Assembly (NCBI RefSeq): GCF_024580525.1
Contig: NZ_JANIKQ010000021.1
Coordinates: 1-33,571 of the forward strand
Length of the DNA stretch: 33,571 nt
Source of the DNA: Neisseria dentiae
GTDB lineage: Bacteria > Pseudomonadota > Gammaproteobacteria > Burkholderiales > Neisseriaceae
Reading direction: 5' to 3'
Positions 1 to 8,731 of this stretch are shown one piece after another (positions within the stretch are counted from its first letter, which is position 1; each line of letters starts with the position of its first letter). Below the pieces are notes generated by a model. The model was not told the DNA's origin and searched no databases. It saw nothing but the letters and a program-made list of their open reading frames with translations. The position numbers were made by a program, and so were the translations under genes.

Positions 1-2
1 CC

Positions 3-1754
3 CCCGCCCTGCTCAACCAAATCCAAGCCAAAGCCCCGTTTCAGACGGCCTTGCACCATTGGCTCGACGGCGTATTGTGCGCCCCCGATTTGGATTACGC
101 CCTGAGCCGCCAAAGCGACCTGCAACCCGGCCAGCTTTGGCTCACGCCCGAAGGCCACCGCATCGACCGCGTCAGCACCGTGCTGTACGCCCGAAACCGG
201 CAGGACAACCTGATGGCGCGCAAAGAACGTTTGGACGAACTGGCCGCCGAACTGGCCGCCCTGTCGCCCCGTCTGGCCGATGCCGAACAACAGCTCGCCC
301 GCAGCAAAACCGAACTGGCAGCCGCCGAAACGCACCATAAAAACCTGCTGCAACAGCAAAAACAGCACAACCAGCAATACCAGCAGGCGCAGCAGCGCGC
401 CGCCGAAATGCTCGCCCGCACCAACCAAGGGCAAATCCGCCGCGAACACATCGAGCGCGAACTGGCGCAAATCGAAGAAGAACAAACCGTGCTCGAACAA
501 ACTTCAGACGGCCTGCAAGACGATATCGCCACCCTCGCCGAAGCCGCCGCCGAACTCGAACACCAGCAGCACAACACCGGCGGCAGCCGCCAAGAGCAGC
601 AAGGCCGTCTGAAACAGGCCCAGCTCGCCCTGTTGGAAGCCAACCGCCAATACGGCCTCGCCGAAGTGGCCGTGCACAAACTGCAACAGCAAAAACAGCA
701 TTTCCAACAACAGCTCGTCCAGCTCGAACAGCAAACCTTAGACTGGCAGGAGCGCCAGTCCGAACTTGCGCTGGCCTATGAAGCCGAAACCCAAAACGAC
801 GAACAGCACGCCAAACTGAGCGAGCTGGGCGAAGCCGTGCAAACGCTCGACGAACAATACCTCGCCATGCAGAACCAACTCGCCGCTACCCAAGCGCAAG
901 GCCGCGAGCAATACGCCCAACAGCAGGCGCTGCAAAGCAAACTGCCGCAATTACAGGCCGCCACCCAAACCGCCCTTCTGCAACAGCAGGAAGCCCTGAT
1001 TAACGCCAAACGCTTCCACCAAAACCTCACCGAACGGGAAGCCGACTTCGAATCGCTCGAAAAACTGGCCGCCGCATCGGGCAACCTGAAAGCACTTAGC
1101 AACGACATCGGCAGCCTCGCACAACAAATTGAAGCCCTCGGCGCCGTCAACCTCGCCGCCCTGCAAGAGCTGGAAGAAGCCCGCGAACGCGACGGCTACT
1201 ACCGCGGCCAAAGCGAAGACGTGCAGGCCGCCATCAACCTGCTCGAAGAAGCCATCGCCCAAATCGACGGCAAAACCAAAGAGCGTTTCAAAGCCACTTT
1301 CGACGCCGTCAACGAAAAAGTACAAACCTTTTTCCCCACCCTGTTCGGCGGCGGCGAAGCCACCCTGCACATGATAGGCGACGACCTGCTCACTGCCGGC
1401 GTATCCATCATGGCGCGCCCGCCCGGCAAGAAAAACAGCACCATCCATCTGTTGAGTGGCGGCGAAAAAGCGCTTACCGCCATGAGTTTGGTGTTCGCCC
1501 TCTTCAGCCTCAACCCCGCCCCGTTCTGCCTGCTCGACGAGGTGGACGCCCCGCTCGACGATGCCAACACCGGCCGCTTCTGCAATTTGGTGAAAGAAAT
1601 GTCGGCGCAAACCCAGTTTCTCTATATTTCGCACAACCGCCTCACCATGGAAATGGCCGAACAGCTCATCGGCGTAACCATGCAGGAAAAAGGCGTGTCG
1701 CGGATTGTGGCGGTGGATATCCGGCAGGCGCTGAAAATGGCCGAACCGGCGTAA
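3..1754 (+). CDS. smc: Chromosome segregation protein SMC, C-terminal part (5' end outside window)
   Basis: SMC forms the ATP-dependent condensin-like complex (with ScpA/ScpB) that compacts and separates chromosomes. The frame is open to the left edge, so the gene starts upstream; the TTG at 51 is internal. The first ~65 residues look like the end of the hinge. A long Gln/Glu/Ala-rich coiled coil follows (about nt 200-1270). The C-terminal ATPase lobe holds the ABC signature LSGGEKA (nt ~1451-1471), Walker B CLLDEVDAPLDD (nt ~1528-1563) and a switch histidine in YISHNR. Together with the upstream Walker A half this would make one head domain. No frameshift is seen. A DUS-pair hairpin follows the stop and probably ends the transcript. 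MukB is unlikely because the signature and the lobe order are those of SMC. Confidence 0.96.
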   Translation, partial: PALLNQIQAKAPFQTALHHWLDGVLCAPDLDYALSRQSDLQPGQLWLTPEGHRIDRVSTVLYARNRQDNLMARKERLDELAAELAALSPRLADAEQQLARSKTELAAAETHHKNLLQQQKQHNQQYQQAQQRAAEMLARTNQGQIRREHIERELAQIEEEQTVLEQTSDGLQDDIATLAEAAAELEHQQHNTGGSRQEQQGRLKQAQLALLEANRQYGLAEVAVHKLQQQKQHFQQQLVQLEQQTLDWQERQSELALAYEAETQNDEQHAKLSELGEAVQTLDEQYLAMQNQLAATQAQGREQYAQQQALQSKLPQLQAATQTALLQQQEALINAKRFHQNLTEREADFESLEKLAAASGNLKALSNDIGSLAQQIEALGAVNLAALQELEEARERDGYYRGQSEDVQAAINLLEEAIAQIDGKTKERFKATFDAVNEKVQTFFPTLFGGGEATLHMIGDDLLTAGVSIMARPPGKKNSTIHLLSGGEKALTAMSLVFALFSLNPAPFCLLDEVDAPLDDANTGRFCNLVKEMSAQTQFLYISHNRLTMEMAEQLIGVTMQEKGVSRIVAVDIRQALKMAEPA

Positions 1755-1779
1755 ACACAATCCGAAGCCTTTGCACAAA

Positions 1780-1824
1780 TACCTGAAGGCCGTCTGAAAA
1801 AATATTTCAGACGGCCTTCAGGTA
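1780..1824 (+). terminator. DUS-pair hairpin after smc
   Basis: Two inverted DUS copies extend to perfect 20-bp arms (1780-1799 and 1805-1824) around a 5-nt loop, 25 bp after the smc stop codon. Inverted DUS pairs at gene ends are a known form of Neisseria terminator. The last two bases overlap the first bases of the adjoining Correia element. Confidence 0.8.
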
Positions 1825-1927
1825 TAGTGGCTTAAATTCACAATAGGACAAGGCGCCGAGCCGCAGACAGTACAGGTAGTACGGCAAGGCGAGGCAACGC
1901 TGTACGTGTTGAATTTAAGCCACTATA
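1823..1927 (+). mobile_element. Correia repeat enclosed element (CREE), short internally deleted form
   Basis: The 105-bp segment has terminal inverted repeats TATAGTGGCTTAAATT / AATTTAAGCCACTATA with TA at both ends, as expected for TA target duplication. The internal motifs (GACAAGGCG, CCGCAGACAGTAC, CAAGGCGAGGCAACG) are typical of Correia elements. The length matches the known short class (about 104-108 bp), which lacks the central ~50 bp with the IHF site. Compare the full-length copy at 22450-22605. Confidence 0.9.
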
Positions 1928-2106
1928 TTTTTGCAAAGGTCTCGGGTTTAACTATATTTTTAAGCCTAATCAATAATAGAGTAGTAACACCAGCAAACTG
2001 TTTCCCCATACCGTATCATATCCGCACCGCTTGAACATAAACGCAAATGTTCTGAAACAGCCTGATCACGGCACATTCAAGCCAAACGAAACAAAGGAGA
2101 AACAGC

Positions 2107-3843
2107 ATGACCAAACTCTATCTCGGCCCGGTATTGTCGTTCCGGGGCGGTGCGGAAAAGGGCGAATGGAAAGTAACCGCACTAATTGCCGTGTCCGACA
2201 AAGAAGCCTTTCCCGTTATCCGCCTCAACGGCAAAGCCGTGCCCGCACCCCTGATTTTGCTGCGCCACGGCGGCAAAGCCTACCTGCGCTACGATTTATC
2301 GTGCAAACAAACGGCAAACGAGCGCCGGGTCGAATACCGCATCGACGGCATAGAAGAAACCTGGCACTTTACCGTGCCTGCCAAAGGGCAGGCACCGCGC
2401 ATGGCCTATGTGTCGTGCAACGGTTTTTCCGACCCCGGCGGCATACGCAAGCTGATAAAAGGCGCAAACGCAGTTTGGGAAGATTTGCTGTGCAACCACG
2501 ACAAAACCGTGCGCCCGTCTGATTACCGCATCGACAAAGAACAGCTTTGGCACGAAACGCGCACCCATGATAAAGGGCTGCAACGCTTCCACCTGCTGCT
2601 GATGGGCGGCGACCAAATATATTTCGACCCGATTTGGGAAGACATCAAACCGCTGAAAGAATGGGTGAACCTGCCGCGCAGCCGCCAGTTGGCCTATAAA
2701 GTCAACGCCGCGCTGGATAAGAAAATCGAAGATTACTACATCGCCTATTACAGCGACCGCTGGCTGCAAAACAGTCGCGCACCGTGGGGAGCCGCCCGCA
2801 AAACATTGGATTCCGCCAACGGCATGGCGCGGATTCCCACCGTGATGATGTGGGACGACCACGATATTTTCGACGGCTGGGGTTCATACAGCCCCGAAAT
2901 GCAGCGCTGCCACCTGTTCCAACGCCTGTTTTACCACGCCCGCCGCGCCTTCTGGATTTTCCAGATGCAGCAGGCTGCCGACCAACTGCCCGAACTGACC
3001 TTGCGCAGCGACATCCCCATGCGCATCGACGACCCGATATTCGAGCCGGCCGCATGGTCGCAGATATTGAAATCCGACAAACTCGCCCTGCCCCTGCTCG
3101 ACAACCAGCCCGGGTTTTCGTTTGCCTTCAACATCGGCCCGGTCGGCCTCTTGGTGGCCGATTTGCGCACCGAACGCTCCTACCGCCAAATCATGGGGCC
3201 GGACACTTGGCGCGCGCTGCAAAGCTGGCTGGGCAGTATTTCAGACGGCACTGGCCATCTGCTGTTCATCTCGTCGGTGCCCGTGATGCACCCCAAACTG
3301 TCGCTGGCCGAAACGCTGATGGACAATCTGGGCTTCGAACACGTTCTCGACAGCAGCGCCGACGACCTCAAAGACCACTGGACCAACGACGACCACGAAG
3401 GCGAGCGCAAACGGCTGCTCGAAACCCTGTTCCGCACGGCCAAAACCAAACAACTGCGCATAACCGTGTTATCGGGCGACGTACACGTTGCCGCATGGGG
3501 CGTGGTGCACCGTGTCGACACCGAATGCAAAGACGGCTGCGACCAAATACAGCAGCTCACTTCCAGCGCCGTCGTCCACCCTTCGCTGGTCTCGGTGATG
3601 GAACGGATTTTCTGCCACATGCTCAACTCTATTGCCAAGAAAAAACAAACGCTCGATGTTAACCTGAGCGCCGAAATGATGCTGTTTCCCGGCGCCAACC
3701 GTTATGTGATGCCCAATAGAAACTGGCTGGCGTTGGAATTGGATGCCAACGCGCGCCACAGCAAATTGTGGGCAAGCTGGCGCTGCGAAACCCAAACCGT
3801 GTTCAGCAACCATTTGCTGGCTATCGAAGGGTTTAAGCAATAA
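2107..3843 (+). CDS. PhoD-like metallophosphatase family protein
   Basis: This 578-aa protein belongs to the PhoD-like calcineurin-type metallophosphatases. Motifs in order: GGDQIYFDP (residues 167-175), MWDDHDIFDGWG (248-259), the aspartate in VADLRTER (350-357) and LSGDVHVAAW (455-464). These are the expected metal- and phosphate-binding segments. Residues 1-95 form a beta-rich domain with no signal peptide, so a cytoplasmic location is likely, unlike secreted Bacillus PhoD. The start is set by AAAGGAG 7 nt upstream (2094-2100). It is a lone gene between a Correia element and a DUS-pair terminator. The substrate is unknown: a phosphodiesterase or phosphatase role follows from the family but no specific reaction can be read from the sequence. 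Confidence 0.85.
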   Translation: MTKLYLGPVLSFRGGAEKGEWKVTALIAVSDKEAFPVIRLNGKAVPAPLILLRHGGKAYLRYDLSCKQTANERRVEYRIDGIEETWHFTVPAKGQAPRMAYVSCNGFSDPGGIRKLIKGANAVWEDLLCNHDKTVRPSDYRIDKEQLWHETRTHDKGLQRFHLLLMGGDQIYFDPIWEDIKPLKEWVNLPRSRQLAYKVNAALDKKIEDYYIAYYSDRWLQNSRAPWGAARKTLDSANGMARIPTVMMWDDHDIFDGWGSYSPEMQRCHLFQRLFYHARRAFWIFQMQQAADQLPELTLRSDIPMRIDDPIFEPAAWSQILKSDKLALPLLDNQPGFSFAFNIGPVGLLVADLRTERSYRQIMGPDTWRALQSWLGSISDGTGHLLFISSVPVMHPKLSLAETLMDNLGFEHVLDSSADDLKDHWTNDDHEGERKRLLETLFRTAKTKQLRITVLSGDVHVAAWGVVHRVDTECKDGCDQIQQLTSSAVVHPSLVSVMERIFCHMLNSIAKKKQTLDVNLSAEMMLFPGANRYVMPNRNWLALELDANARHSKLWASWRCETQTVFSNHLLAIEGFKQ

Positions 3844-3871
3844 TCTAATGCAGGCGTTGTAAAAACATCGG

Positions 3872-3913
3872 GGCCGTCTGAAAGGTTTTGTTTCAATAAC
3901 CTTTCAGACGGCC
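3872..3913. terminator. DUS-pair hairpin between the PhoD-like gene and pmbA
   Basis: Arms 3872-3887 and 3898-3913 are perfect 16-bp inverted copies extended from the DUS, with a 10-nt loop. The hairpin lies between two convergent genes and could end both transcripts. Confidence 0.75.
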
Positions 3914-3970
3914 TGATAACCTGAGACCTTTATAAGCCATGCCTGCATCTTAAAAAATATGTAACCTTCC

Positions 3971-5299
3971 TTAAGCCCCCGCCACCGTCATGCTTTCCAC
4001 CAACACCGAGCCGATTTTGTTCGGCGAACGCGGCAGCGCGTCGTCTGCCGCGCCGGCAATGTTGAGATACATATCCTGCAAACGTCCGGCAATGGTAATT
4101 TCTTCCACCGGATAGGCAATCACGCCGTTTTCCACCCAAAAGCCCGCCGCGCCGCGCGAATAGTCGCCGGTGAGCATATTCACGCCCTGCCCCATCAGCT
4201 CGGTTACCAACAGACCCGTGCCCATGGCTTTGAGCAGGTCGGCCTGCGAAGCGTGGGTGTGGTTCAAATAAAGGTTGTGCGCACCGCCGGCATTGGCGGT
4301 GGTTTGCATACCGAGTTTGCGCGCGCTGTAACTGCTTAAAAAATAACCCTGCACCACGCCGTTTTCCAACACGAAGCGCGGTTGCGTCGCCACGCCTTCG
4401 GCATCGAAATAAGTGCTGCCGAAGGCGCGCTTAATATGCGGCTCTTCGCGCAGGCTGAGAAAACCGGGCAGAATCTGCTTGCCGAGGCTGTCGGTAAGGA
4501 AGCTGCTCTGGCGGTATAGCGCACCGCCGCTCAGGCCGCCGATTAAATGGCCGATCAGCCCGCCCGCCACAGTGGCATCAAACAATACGGGATAGCTGCC
4601 GGTGGAGATGCTGCGCGCGCCCAAGCGGCGCACGGTGCGCAAGGCGGCGGTGCGGCCTATGCTTGCGGGCGAATCCAAATCGGCGTGGCGGCAGGAAGCG
4701 TCATACCAATAATCGCGCTGCATGCCGTTTGCGCCGGCGGCCACCACGCTGCACGAAATGCTGTGGCGCGTGCCTTGCTGGTGGGCGGAAAAGCCGTGCG
4801 AATTGCCGTAAACATATTGGTAATGGCCGGTTTGCACGCCCGCGCCTTCCGAATTGCTGATGCGCTTATCGTAATCAAGTGCGGCCTGCTCGCATTGTTT
4901 GGCAAGGCTCACAGCCTCCTCAGCGGGCAAATCCCACTCGTGGTATTTGTCTAAATCGCCGATATGCCGCGCCATCAGGCCGGCGTCGGCCAAGCCCGCG
5001 CACTCGTCTTCGGCGGTGTAGCGGGCGATGTCCACGGCGGCACGCACCGTGTCGTGCAGCGCCTGCGGCGAGAAATCGGCGGTGCTGGCGCGGCCTTTGC
5101 GCCGGCCCGCATACACGGTGATGTCGAGCGATTTGTCCTGCTGGTATTCGATTTGCTCGATTTCACCCAAGCGCACGCTCACGCTCTGGCCCAGCGATTC
5201 GCTCAAATCGGCTTCGGCAGCGGTGGCCCCCTGCTGCGCGGCAAGCTGCAAAACCTGTTCGCAAAGCAGCAGCAATTCGTTTTTACTGTGGTTGAACAT
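3971..5299 (-). CDS. pmbA: PmbA/TldE, subunit of the TldD/TldE protease
   Basis: The 442-aa product matches PmbA (TldE), the partner of TldD in a heteromeric metalloprotease that degrades or trims peptides. In E. coli the complex matures microcin B17 and processes CcdA. TldE has the same fold as TldD but lacks the HExxxH zinc motif, and none is seen here. Family signatures include the N-terminal SLGQSVSVRLGEIEQIEYQQ segment and the C-terminal GVNMLTGDYSRGAAGFWVEN stretch. The ATG at 5299 gives the usual length of ~445 aa. It is divergent from darP, an arrangement also seen in E. coli (pmbA-yjgA). Its partner tldD lies at 20832-22274. Confidence 0.95.
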   Translation of the reverse strand: MFNHSKNELLLLCEQVLQLAAQQGATAAEADLSESLGQSVSVRLGEIEQIEYQQDKSLDITVYAGRRKGRASTADFSPQALHDTVRAAVDIARYTAEDECAGLADAGLMARHIGDLDKYHEWDLPAEEAVSLAKQCEQAALDYDKRISNSEGAGVQTGHYQYVYGNSHGFSAHQQGTRHSISCSVVAAGANGMQRDYWYDASCRHADLDSPASIGRTAALRTVRRLGARSISTGSYPVLFDATVAGGLIGHLIGGLSGGALYRQSSFLTDSLGKQILPGFLSLREEPHIKRAFGSTYFDAEGVATQPRFVLENGVVQGYFLSSYSARKLGMQTTANAGGAHNLYLNHTHASQADLLKAMGTGLLVTELMGQGVNMLTGDYSRGAAGFWVENGVIAYPVEEITIAGRLQDMYLNIAGAADDALPRSPNKIGSVLVESMTVAGA

Positions 5300-5391
5300 A
5301 AATCTGCCTGTTGGAAAATCTGCGGTATTTTAACCGTTTTCAGACGGCCTTAGTTAAATTACGCCTATCGCAAAGATAGTGCGGCGGCTTA

Positions 5392-5400
5392 TGCTAAAAT
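5392..5400 (+). promoter_or_regulatory. Possible extended -10 promoter for darP
   Basis: TGCTAAAAT is an extended -10 (TGn TAAAAT) 31 nt before the darP ATG. No good -35 is seen at the expected distance. It lies in the 131-bp divergent region with pmbA. Confidence 0.35.
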
Positions 5401-5430
5401 GCCCCGATTGTTTCAACGGATTTAAAAATA

Positions 5431-5964
5431 ATGGGCAGCAACGAGCAAGAATGGGTAAGCAAAACCCAGATGAAAAAACAGATGGACAACCTGCAAGACC
5501 TAGGTATGCAGTTAACCAAACTTTCCGCCGACACGCTGAAAAAAATCGGTTTGCCGGAAGATTTATACGAAGCCGTGCTGGCCTATAAAAAAATCACGTC
5601 CAACGGCGCCACCAAGCGCCAGGCGCAATATATCGGCCGCCTGATGCGCGACACCGACCCCGAACCCATCGAGCGCTACCTTGCCAAACTGCGCGGCGAC
5701 AACGCCGCCCACAACGCCTTTCTGCAACGGGTGGAGCAGGCGCGCGACCGCCTGATTGCGGGCGACGACGCACTCACCGCCTTTATCGCCGACTATCCGC
5801 ACGCCGATGCGGGCAAACTGCGCACCTTAATCCGCAACACCCGCAAAGAGCAGGAACTGAACAAGCCGCCGAAAAACTTCCGCGCCCTGTTTCAGGAAAT
5901 CAAAGCCGTGATGGACGGCGGTTCCGCCGCTTCGGAAGATGCCGACGACACAGATGAAGAATAA
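5431..5964 (+). CDS. darP: DarP (YjgA), 50S ribosomal subunit maturation factor
   Basis: This 177-aa protein is of the YjgA/DUF615 family, renamed DarP in E. coli, where it binds late 50S precursors and promotes maturation of the peptidyl-transferase centre. It is all-helical and basic. Recognisable family segments are SKTQMKKQM near the N-terminus, the KITSNGATKRQAQYIGRLMR block (residues ~53-72) and KLRTLIRNTRKEQ (~130-142). An acidic tail (EDADDTDEE) ends the protein. The length agrees with E. coli (183 aa). The ribosome-binding site is weak. A GC-rich intrinsic terminator follows directly. Confidence 0.95.
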   Translation: MGSNEQEWVSKTQMKKQMDNLQDLGMQLTKLSADTLKKIGLPEDLYEAVLAYKKITSNGATKRQAQYIGRLMRDTDPEPIERYLAKLRGDNAAHNAFLQRVEQARDRLIAGDDALTAFIADYPHADAGKLRTLIRNTRKEQELNKPPKNFRALFQEIKAVMDGGSAASEDADDTDEE

Positions 5965-5984
5965 CTGCCGAAAGCAAGAGCAGC

Positions 5985-6026
5985 CCGGGCCGGAATGTTT
6001 GTAAAACTCCGGCCCGGATATTTTTA
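5985..6026 (+). terminator. Intrinsic terminator of darP
   Basis: Perfect 10-bp arms, CCGGGCCGGA (5985-5994) and TCCGGCCCGG (6008-6017), are followed by ATATTTTT. It begins 21 nt after the darP stop. Confidence 0.85.
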
Positions 6027-6156
6027 AACACCGTTGCAAACCAAACACACATTCCGCCCCGTCGCGGCAATCCGAGAGCAATTTATGCTTGATGCTTTAA
6101 TCCTTTCAGACGGCCTGCTAAGATAAAGATTATCGAACGTCATAACGGAGAAAACG

Positions 6157-6750
6157 ATGATGGAATGGGTGGTATTGTTGGTATTGGCCGGCCTGTTCGG
6201 CGTGTTGCCGGTAGTTATTTACAACCGCTTGGTGCGTGCGCAAAACGAATACCGTAACGCCTTTGCACAAATCCAAGTACAGCTCAAACGCCGGCATGAT
6301 CTGATACCCAATCTGGTGGAAACCGTACGGGTCTATCTGCAACACGAAAGCCAAACCCTGGAAGCGGTGGTGCAGGCGCGCAATCATGCGGCCGGGTTAT
6401 TGCAGGCTACGGGAAGCAAGGCCGGTGATGCTTCGGGCATGCTGCCGCTGGCGCAGGGCGAACAGCAGCTTACGGCGGCATTGCGCAGCCTGAATGTGGC
6501 GGTGGAAGCCTACCCAGAATTGAAAGCCGATCAAGCCGTGCGCGATTTGCATGAAGAACTGGCCGGTGCGGAAAACCGTGTGGCGTTTGCGCGGCAGGCT
6601 TATAACGATGCCGTACAGGATTACAATAACGCCCGCGAAACTTTCCCCGCCTCTTTGCTGGCCGACTTTTTCGGACACAAGAAAAACGCCGTACCGTTGC
6701 AATTCGACGATCATGCTGCGATTCAATCCGCACCTAAAATTTCGCTGTAA
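6157..6750 (+). CDS. lemA: LemA family protein
   Basis: The 197-aa LemA-type protein has one N-terminal membrane helix (residues ~4-22) and a soluble four-helix-bundle domain. The family signature NEYRNAFAQIQVQLKRRHDL followed by IPNLVETVRVY is present at residues ~31-62. The topology implied by the family is a short outside tail with the bundle in the cytoplasm. GGAG 7 nt before the ATG supports the start. It lies 19 bp upstream of an M48 peptidase, a pairing widespread in bacteria that suggests joint action in membrane-protein quality control. The molecular role of LemA is not established. Confidence 0.93.
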   Translation: MMEWVVLLVLAGLFGVLPVVIYNRLVRAQNEYRNAFAQIQVQLKRRHDLIPNLVETVRVYLQHESQTLEAVVQARNHAAGLLQATGSKAGDASGMLPLAQGEQQLTAALRSLNVAVEAYPELKADQAVRDLHEELAGAENRVAFARQAYNDAVQDYNNARETFPASLLADFFGHKKNAVPLQFDDHAAIQSAPKISL

Positions 6751-6769
6751 AACAGCTGGATCGGTTTAG

Positions 6770-8578
6770 ATGAAGTTCCGCAAATATCAGGCAAACGCCC
6801 GCCGTATCAGCGGGCATTTGTTGCGGCTGTATGCCGCTGCGGTGACTGCCGTTGCGGGCTTTACCGCCTTTGTTACCGCCCTGTTGTGTTCGCTTTACCT
6901 TTCCACAGGCGCAAGCGGTGCGGGGTTCGCCGTCAACCGCACGGTTTTTGCGGTGGTGTTCGTTTTGATATCAGCATTGATTGTCGGCGCCGGCTGGATA
7001 CGCCTGCGCCAATTGTCGGCAGGCGGGCATGTGGTGGCCGAGTCGCTCGGCGGACGGCGGATTACGCGCGAACAAGCCGGTTTTGCAGAGCGCCGTCTGT
7101 TGAACGTGGTGGAGGAAATGGCGATTGCCTCGGGCGTGCGCATGCCCAAAGTGTATATTCTGCCTGAAACCGGCCTGAACGCATTTGCCGCAGGCATGGA
7201 GCAGCGCGATGCAGTTATCGGTATTACCCACGGTGCTTTACAGACTTTCGACCGCAACGAACTGCAAGCGGTAGTGGCGCACGAATTCAGCCACATTCTC
7301 AACGGCGACATGCGCCGCAATATGCAGCTTTGCGGCTGTCTCTACGGTTTGCAGATGATTACCATGCTCGGGCGTCTGTTTATCAGCGGCGACCCCCAAA
7401 GCCATATCCGCTATGCCGGAAACCGCAACCTGCCCACAATTTTTCTCGGCATGGTGCTGCTGTGCATCGGCTTTACCGGCTCGCTGGCCGCCGGCTGGAT
7501 ACAGGCGGCCATCAGCCGCCAACGCGAATTTTTGGCCGACGCCTCAGCCGTACAGTTTACGCGCCAAAGCAACGGTTTGGCTTCGGCCCTGTATAAAGTG
7601 GCTGTCGCACCCAACCGCCGCCTGGCTTCACCACATGCGGCCGAGTATGCCCACTTTATGTTTGAAAGTGTGTACGAAGCGGATATTTTCGACAAACTGG
7701 CCGCCACCCACCCCGATATTCTCACCCGTATCGAACGGCTCAGCCCCGCCAAAGCCCGCATCTGGCAATCTGAAATACGGCGGGCACAAACCGTTAGGCC
7801 CGCTTTTTTCTATATACCGAACGGAGCCGGTTTTTCAGACGGCCTGCAACAGGCAACAGCCCAAAACCATGAAAACACCCTTTACCGGCAACAGCGGCAA
7901 GCCGGACATCTGGCTGAAAATATCCGCCGCATTTGCCCGCAATCCCTGCAACGCAGGGAAGAAATGCTGCGTTACCGCCCGAAACATTGGCTCAGCGCCG
8001 AAGGCGACAGCGAACGCCTGATGGTGGTGCTGGCTGCTTTATTCGCCCCCGCGGCTTTGGCCGAAGCCGAGGCCGAATGGGCCGTTCGCTTTCCTTTGCG
8101 CTCGGCATTCTACCGCCGCTTGCAGCAGCACCCCCTGCCCCAACCCCTTCACCGTGCCTTATTGGAATACCTGCTGCCTTCGATAGCCGCCCTGCCGCAA
8201 AGCGAACAAAACTATCTCAACACCCAGCTACACCTGCTGCTGGCCAACCACACCCTGCCTGCACCGAAAGCCTTTTTATGGCTGCTGGCTTCAGCCTGGT
8301 TGCCGCAATTCGGGCATCAAATACATGCGGAAAATAACGATATTACCGAACACCTGATTCATACCGTGACGGAATGGACCAAACAAGGCGGTGCTTTAAA
8401 TGCCGCCGCCCGCCAAAATCTACCCCAGTCTCTGCATCAAGCCGCCATGCTGCCGCGCAGAGCGCGCGCAACTGCAATGGAACGCTGCCGGCAGATTATT
8501 ATTGAGAGCAGTGAAATACCGTGCACAGCGGAAGCAGAAGAAGTGTTACAGATATACGGGCAGCTTGCCGACAGCTGA
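6770..8578 (+). CDS. M48 family (HtpX/Ste24-like) membrane metallopeptidase with long C-terminal extension
   Basis: The 602-aa integral membrane zinc protease has HEFSH at residues 171-175 within VVAHEFSHILNGD. The likely third zinc ligand is Glu253 in QREFLADASA. Membrane segments are predicted at about 18-44, 57-78, 184-203 and 222-246, with the active site on the cytoplasmic side by analogy with HtpX. HtpX itself has ~290 residues; here ~300 more residues follow, rich in Leu/Gln/His and helical, with no motif I recognise. The gene is 19 bp after lemA, probably in one operon. The family removes misfolded or damaged membrane proteins; the substrate here is unknown. Confidence 0.9.
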   Translation: MKFRKYQANARRISGHLLRLYAAAVTAVAGFTAFVTALLCSLYLSTGASGAGFAVNRTVFAVVFVLISALIVGAGWIRLRQLSAGGHVVAESLGGRRITREQAGFAERRLLNVVEEMAIASGVRMPKVYILPETGLNAFAAGMEQRDAVIGITHGALQTFDRNELQAVVAHEFSHILNGDMRRNMQLCGCLYGLQMITMLGRLFISGDPQSHIRYAGNRNLPTIFLGMVLLCIGFTGSLAAGWIQAAISRQREFLADASAVQFTRQSNGLASALYKVAVAPNRRLASPHAAEYAHFMFESVYEADIFDKLAATHPDILTRIERLSPAKARIWQSEIRRAQTVRPAFFYIPNGAGFSDGLQQATAQNHENTLYRQQRQAGHLAENIRRICPQSLQRREEMLRYRPKHWLSAEGDSERLMVVLAALFAPAALAEAEAEWAVRFPLRSAFYRRLQQHPLPQPLHRALLEYLLPSIAALPQSEQNYLNTQLHLLLANHTLPAPKAFLWLLASAWLPQFGHQIHAENNDITEHLIHTVTEWTKQGGALNAAARQNLPQSLHQAAMLPRRARATAMERCRQIIIESSEIPCTAEAEEVLQIYGQLADS

Positions 8579-8596
8579 TACCATAACAGGTAAACC

Positions 8597-8693
8597 GAAA
8601 CCTTTGCAAAATTCATTTAGGCCGTCTGAAACATTCAATTATCGTTTGACCCTGTGTAAAAGCCTCGGCCTGAGTGAATTTTGCAAAGGCATC
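8597..8693. repeat. Small inverted-repeat element, CCTTTGCAAAATTCA ends
   Basis: The 97-bp segment is bounded by 27-bp inverted ends (8597-8623 and 8667-8693) matching at 23 positions. The core is CCTTTGCAAAATTCA. It contains one DUS (8619-8630) and no ORF. It lies between the convergent M48 and rpsI genes. The ends resemble those of the elements at 18318 and 23983. Confidence 0.55.
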
Positions 8694-8731
8694 CGCTAGC
8701 AAATATTTCAACCAATTCATCAACTCAAAAT

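Larger units (their letters stand above)
1762..1945. repeat. Composite segment bounded by degenerate CCTTTGCA-type inverted ends
   Basis: The left end (1762-1782) and the right end (1926-1945) are degenerate inverted copies sharing CCGA..CCTTTGCA.AAATA; the right end reads TTTTTGCAAAGGTCTCGGG. Between them lie the smc DUS hairpin and a Correia element. It resembles the elements at 8597, 18318 and 23983. Reading this as one older element that received a Correia insertion is inference. Confidence 0.35.

Noticed and set aside
951..1778. A 275-codon minus-strand frame within smc
   Set aside because: Gly/Phe/Val-rich shadow of the SMC head-domain coding sequence.
2031..2522. A 163-codon frame overlapping the start of the PhoD-like gene
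   Set aside because: Arg/Pro/Gln-rich out-of-frame translation; the overlapping frame has a good ribosome-binding site and conserved motifs.
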